Assembly: GCF_003028855.1 (NCBI RefSeq)
Contig: NZ_CP028324.1
Location: 5,518,001 to 5,582,000 of the forward strand
DNA: 64,000 nt
Source: Pseudoduganella armeniaca
Lineage (GTDB): Bacteria > Pseudomonadota > Gammaproteobacteria > Burkholderiales > Burkholderiaceae_D
Direction: 5' to 3'
Made by a program: the position numbers and the translations under genes. Below the pieces are notes generated by a model. The model ran no database searches. It had not been told where the DNA came from and worked only from the letters and a program-made list of their open reading frames with translations. Below, one piece after another: positions 60,387 through 64,000 of the stretch; within the stretch, counting starts at the first letter, position 1, and every line of letters begins with the position of its first letter.

Positions 60387-61870
60387 CCCAACCCTTCTAC
60401 CGCGCGTTCGAGGACCGCTACCGCGGCGAGCGCGCCACCATCAAGGAGCGCCTGCGCGCCTACCTGCCCTTCCTGCGACCGCTGGCGGCCTGGCCGCGCG
60501 CGGCGGCGCTGGATCTCGGCTGCGGCCGTGGCGAATGGCTCGAACTGCTGGGCGAGGAAGGCTTTGCCGCGCGCGGCATCGACCTGGACGACGGCATGCT
60601 GGCCGCCTGCCGCGAACGCGGGCTGGACGTGGAAAACACGGACGCGCTGGCGGCGCTGCGCGCCCAGCCGGACGACAGCCTGGCGCTGGTCTCGGCCTTC
60701 CACCTGGTCGAACACATCCCGTTCGACCTGGTACGCGAGCTGATTGCCGAGGCCTTGCGCGTGCTGCAGCCGGGCGGCCTGCTGGTCATGGAAACGCCGA
60801 ATCCGGAAAACCTCGTCGTGGGCGCGTCGGACTTCTATACCGATCCGTCGCACGAGCGGCCGATCCCGCCGAACCTGCTGTCGTTCGCCGCCGAACACGC
60901 CGGCTTCGCGCGCCAGAAGATCGTGCGCCTGCAAGAGGACCCGCAACTGCGCGCCGGCGGGCGGGTGGCCTTGGCGGCCGTGCTGCAAGGCGCCAGCCCG
61001 GATTATTCGGTCGTGGCGCAAAAGGCCGCCACGCCCAACCAGCTGGCCCCGTTCGACGCCGCCTTCGACACCGAGTACGGCATCGACCTGAACACCCTGG
61101 CCCGGCGCTACGAACAGCAGCGCAACGACGAGCATGCCGAGATCCACCGCATCCTGGGCCGCTTCGACGAGCGTATCGGCAGCGATCGCGCCAGCGCGGC
61201 CGCGCAGGCGCAGGCGCTGAGCCAGGACCTGCGCAACGTGACCGAGAGTTTTGCCGCTGCCGAGCGCGCATTCGAGAACAAGTACCAGGCGCTGGGCGCG
61301 CAGTTGCAACACCATTTCGACGTGCTGGCGGAACGCGCGGCGCGCGCCGAAGCCCGCCTGGACCAGGCCGAACAACACGCAGCCCGTAGCGAAGCCCGCC
61401 TTGACCAGGCCGAACACGATGCGGCCCGTACCGCAGCGCGCCTCGACCAGGCCGAACAACGCGCCGACCGCTACGCGCAGCAAGTGGCCGACCTGCTGGA
61501 CAGCACCTCCTGGCGCGTCACGGCACCGCTCCGCATGACCAGCGACGTGGTGCGCCGGCTGCGCAGCGCGCGGCGCGACGGCCGGCTCGGCAGCGGCCTG
61601 CGCCGTCGCGCCAGCGGCGCGCTGCGGCGCGTGGCGCTGGCGATCATGCGTGAACCGCGCGCCAAGCGCTACGCGCTGGCGGTGCTGGCGCGCTTCCCCG
61701 CGCTGCGCCGGCGCATCCATGGCGTCGTCTATCGCGCGCCGGAGCCTGGCCTGCACCATGGCCTGCCGCCGGAGCCGCTGAGCGGGACGCCGGAGGACCT
61801 GCCGCCCCGCGCAGCGCGCGTCTACGCGGCACTGAAGGCCGCCCGCGACGCCCGTCGCCATAACGCTTGA
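60383..61870 (+). CDS. SAM methyltransferase with C-terminal coiled coil (WbdD-like terminator)
   Basis: A 495-residue protein. The class I SAM domain (about 35-200) has 'AALDLGCGRGEWLELLGEEG' and 'SAFHLVEHIPFDLVREL'. From about 235 to 370 the protein is a coiled coil, including three tandem 14-residue units (ARLDQAE.xAAR.., residues 324-365). A basic C-terminus with 'DSTSWRVTAPLR' follows. The order methyltransferase plus coiled coil next to a Wzt with a carbohydrate-binding tail matches chain terminators such as WbdD, whose coiled coil sets chain length. Unlike WbdD, no kinase domain is seen. It overlaps wzt by ATGA. Confidence 0.87.
   Translation: MTQPFYRAFEDRYRGERATIKERLRAYLPFLRPLAAWPRAAALDLGCGRGEWLELLGEEGFAARGIDLDDGMLAACRERGLDVENTDALAALRAQPDDSLALVSAFHLVEHIPFDLVRELIAEALRVLQPGGLLVMETPNPENLVVGASDFYTDPSHERPIPPNLLSFAAEHAGFARQKIVRLQEDPQLRAGGRVALAAVLQGASPDYSVVAQKAATPNQLAPFDAAFDTEYGIDLNTLARRYEQQRNDEHAEIHRILGRFDERIGSDRASAAAQAQALSQDLRNVTESFAAAERAFENKYQALGAQLQHHFDVLAERAARAEARLDQAEQHAARSEARLDQAEHDAARTAARLDQAEQRADRYAQQVADLLDSTSWRVTAPLRMTSDVVRRLRSARRDGRLGSGLRRRASGALRRVALAIMREPRAKRYALAVLARFPALRRRIHGVVYRAPEPGLHHGLPPEPLSGTPEDLPPRAARVYAALKAARDARRHNA
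61352..61477 (+). repeat. Three tandem 42-nt repeats in the methyltransferase coiled coil
   Basis: Three 42-bp units each start GC(C/G)CGCCT.GACCAGGCCGAA and encode 14 residues (two heptads). Adding or losing a unit would lengthen or shorten the coiled coil by about 2 nm without changing frame. Confidence 0.88.
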
Positions 61871-61882
61871 TACAGGACAGCA

Positions 61883-64000
61883 ATGCGTATCGTCATCGAT
61901 TTGCAGGGGGCTCAATCGGAGAGCCGCTTCCGCGGCATCGGCCGCTATTCGCTCGCGCTGGCGCTGGGCGTCGCCCGCAACGCCGGCGAACATGAAATCT
62001 GGCTCGTGCTGAACGCGGGCCTGGGCGATGCGATCGCCGACCTGCGCCGCGCCTTTGCCGGCCTGGTACCGCCGGAGCGCATCCGCGTGTTCGACATCGC
62101 CGGCGCCTGCGCCGAGATCGAGCCGGCCAACAGCGCATGCGCGCGCACCAGCGAGGCCCTGCGCGAGTATTTCATCGAACAGATGGCGCCGGACGCGGTG
62201 CTCGTCACCAGCCTGTTCGAAGGCTTCGTCGACGACAGCGTGGTCTCGGTCGGCAGCTTCGCCAGCGGAGCGCGCACGGCGGTCGTGCTGTACGACCTGA
62301 TCCCGTTCCTGAACCCCGCCGCCTACCTCGCCACGGACGTGCAGCGCGCCTATTACGACCGCAAGATCGCCTCGCTGAAGAACGCCGGCCTGCTGCTGGC
62401 GATTTCGGATTACTCGCGCGAGGAAGCGCTGCAGGCGCTGCAACTGGCGCCGGAGCGGGTGGTGGCGATTTCCACCGCCGTCGACGCCACGTTCGCGCCC
62501 GGCGCGCCCGATCCGCAGCGGCTGGACGCGCTGCGCCAGCGCTGCGGCATGCACGGCGAATTCGTGATGTACGCGCCGGGCGGCTTCGACAGCCGCAAGA
62601 ACATCGATGGCCTGATCAGCGCCTATGCACGCCTGCCGCTGGCATTGCGCGAGCGCTACCAGCTCGTCGTCGCCAGCAAGCTGCCCGACGGCGACCGCCG
62701 CACGCTGGAGGAGCACGCCCGCCGCGCCGGCCTGCCGGCGGACCGGCTGGTGCTGACCGGCTACGTGTCGGATGCGGAACTGATCGACCTGTACCGCGCC
62801 TGCGCGCTGTTCGTGTTCCCCTCCAAGCACGAGGGCTTCGGGCTGCCGGCGCTGGAGGCAATGGCCTGCGGCGCGATCGTGATCGGCTCTTCCGCCACCA
62901 GCGTGCCGGAGGTGATCGGCTGCGCCGATGCGCTGTTCGACCCGCTCGACGTGGACGCGATCGCCACCCGCATCGCCGAAGTGCTGCAGGACCCCGAACG
63001 CCAGCGCATGCTGCGCGAGCACGGTGCTCGCCAGGCGCAGGCATTCAGCTGGGACCACACGGCCGTGAAGACCCTCCGCGCGCTGGAGGCCCATCACGCC
63101 GGCCACGCCGCCGCGCCGGCCTTGCCGGGCAAGCGCCGCATCGCGTTCGTGTCGCCGCTGCCGCCGGAACGCACCGGCGTGGCCGACTACGCCGTGCGCA
63201 TCCTGCCCACGCTGCTGCCGTATTTCGACGTGGAGCTGGTGGCGCACCAGGAGCACGTGACGCTGCCGCCCGAGCTGGCCCACCTGCCGGTACGCGACGT
63301 GGCATGGCTGCGCGCGCACGGCGCGGGCCTGGACCACATCGTCTACCAGTTCGGCAACAGCCCGTTCCACAGCCATATGGTGCCGCTGCTGCGCGACCTG
63401 CCCGGCGTGGTCGTGCTGCACGACTTCTTCCTGTCCTCGATGCTGTCGTACGAGCAGATGACGGGCGCGATGCCAGGCATCTGGTCGCAGGCGCTGTTCC
63501 ACTCGCACGGCTACGGCGCCCTGGCCACCATCGGCACGCAGGCGGGCTGGGAGCGCGGCAAGGACGACTATCCGAGCAACCTGGCGATCCTGCAGGACGC
63601 CAGCCACGTGATCGTGCATTCCGACTACGCCCGCACGCTGGCGCGCCAGTGGTACGGCCCGGAAGCGGGTCGCGACTGGAGCCCGGCCCAGCTGCCGCGC
63701 GCCCTGCCCGCCGTACACGACCGCCAGGCCGCGCGCGCGGCGCTGGGCATTCCGGCGGACGCCTTCGTCGTCTGTAATTTCGGCTTCGTCGCGCCGACCA
63801 AGCATTGCATGGCGCTGCTGCAGGCCTGGCTGGCCTCCAGCCTGCACCGCGACGAGCGCTGCGAACTGGTGTTCGTCGGCGCCAACCACGGCGGCGATTA
63901 CGGCCAGCAGATGAGCGACGCGATCCGCGCGGCCGACAGCGGCCGCCGCATCCGCATCTCCGGCTGGACCTCGGACGAGGACTATTTCCGCTACCTGCAG
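61883..64000 (+). CDS. Tandem family-4-type glycosyltransferase, 5' part
   Basis: The first 706 codons of a long gene that leaves the window. Residues 1-395 form one GT4-like GT-B enzyme: 'MRIVIDLQGAQSESRFRGIGRYS', 'DLIPFLNPAAYL', and the C-terminal donor motif 'FVFPSKHEGFGLPALEAMACG' followed by 'SVPEVIG'. A second GT-B domain begins at about 412 ('RRIAFVSPLPPERTGVADYAVR') and continues to the end ('NFGFVAPTKHCMALLQAWL'). Two or more GT domains in one chain are typical of O-antigen polymerising enzymes in ABC-dependent clusters, for example WbdA-like mannosyltransferases. AGGACAG precedes the start; it is 12 bp from the methyltransferase. Confidence 0.88.
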   Translation, partial: MRIVIDLQGAQSESRFRGIGRYSLALALGVARNAGEHEIWLVLNAGLGDAIADLRRAFAGLVPPERIRVFDIAGACAEIEPANSACARTSEALREYFIEQMAPDAVLVTSLFEGFVDDSVVSVGSFASGARTAVVLYDLIPFLNPAAYLATDVQRAYYDRKIASLKNAGLLLAISDYSREEALQALQLAPERVVAISTAVDATFAPGAPDPQRLDALRQRCGMHGEFVMYAPGGFDSRKNIDGLISAYARLPLALRERYQLVVASKLPDGDRRTLEEHARRAGLPADRLVLTGYVSDAELIDLYRACALFVFPSKHEGFGLPALEAMACGAIVIGSSATSVPEVIGCADALFDPLDVDAIATRIAEVLQDPERQRMLREHGARQAQAFSWDHTAVKTLRALEAHHAGHAAAPALPGKRRIAFVSPLPPERTGVADYAVRILPTLLPYFDVELVAHQEHVTLPPELAHLPVRDVAWLRAHGAGLDHIVYQFGNSPFHSHMVPLLRDLPGVVVLHDFFLSSMLSYEQMTGAMPGIWSQALFHSHGYGALATIGTQAGWERGKDDYPSNLAILQDASHVIVHSDYARTLARQWYGPEAGRDWSPAQLPRALPAVHDRQAARAALGIPADAFVVCNFGFVAPTKHCMALLQAWLASSLHRDERCELVFVGANHGGDYGQQMSDAIRAADSGRRIRISGWTSDEDYFRYLQ

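Noticed and set aside
1..64000. CRISPR array, prophage, insertion sequence or rRNA operon
   Set aside because: I saw no regularly spaced repeats, integrase, transposase, phage structural gene or rRNA sequence anywhere in the window.

Overview
The window is high-GC DNA of a Gram-negative betaproteobacterium, most likely of the Oxalobacteraceae (Massilia / Duganella / Pseudoduganella type). Evidence is the gene order yebC-purD-hemF-nadD-rsfS-rlmH-maf-rng, three PEP-CTERM proteins including two of the FxDxF kind, RTX/DUF4214 proteins, and LPS and polysaccharide genes with Burkholderiales-like sequences. No phage, insertion sequence, CRISPR array or rRNA is visible. One tRNA gene, tRNA-Thr(CGT), is present.

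Layout. 1-16.3 kb: end of an NTF2-like gene; a divergent AraC regulator / DoxX pair; a LytS/LytTR two-component pair; tRNA-Thr; fructose-1,6-bisphosphatase and aminopeptidase N; a DUF4136 lipoprotein; a leftward run (DMT permease, methylglyoxal synthase, quinone oxidoreductase, a 39-residue membrane peptide, an S41-type protease); a Tat-exported PhoD-like enzyme with a large Ala-rich insertion; and a small RTX/DUF4214 protein. 16.4-23.6 kb: the conserved housekeeping block, in which nadD carries an apparent 1-nt frameshift and rsfS a long Lys/Ala tail. 23.7-28.9 kb: PEP-CTERM proteins, a small beta-barrel protein and a diguanylate cyclase. 28.9-36.1 kb: LPS and surface-glycan genes (a double GT9 fusion, an O-antigen ligase, an MBOAT acyltransferase with its partner). 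36.3-40.9 kb: dnaE and trhO. 41.1-42.5 kb: an orphan DUF4157 (eCIS-core) protein with a Ser-Glu tract.

42.6-58.1 kb is the most interesting part. A 1018-residue protein whose body resembles the Caulobacter S-layer protein RsaA, but which starts with a DUF4214 domain, is followed by a methyltransferase and a complete type I secretion operon (ABC, HlyD, TolC). Next to it are a FecR-domain protein, a CHASE2 adenylate cyclase, a TPR beta-barrel protein, a VanZ-like protein and a Crp-family regulator. Exact Crp-type palindromes (TGTGA-N6-TCACA) lie upstream of the S-layer gene, upstream of the secretion operon and between the FecR and cyclase genes. I found no other exact match in the window's intergenic DNA. 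This suggests a self-contained cAMP/Crp circuit controlling a surface layer and its exporter.

58.4-64 kb starts an ABC-dependent O-polysaccharide cluster (wzm, wzt with a carbohydrate-binding tail, a methyltransferase with a coiled-coil region, a tandem glycosyltransferase) that runs off the window. If S-layer anchoring to O-polysaccharide works as in Caulobacter, this cluster may make the anchor.

Three long perfect hairpins sharing the ends GGGACAGGCACCT / AGGTGCCTGTCCC sit between genes and look like a REP-type repeat family.
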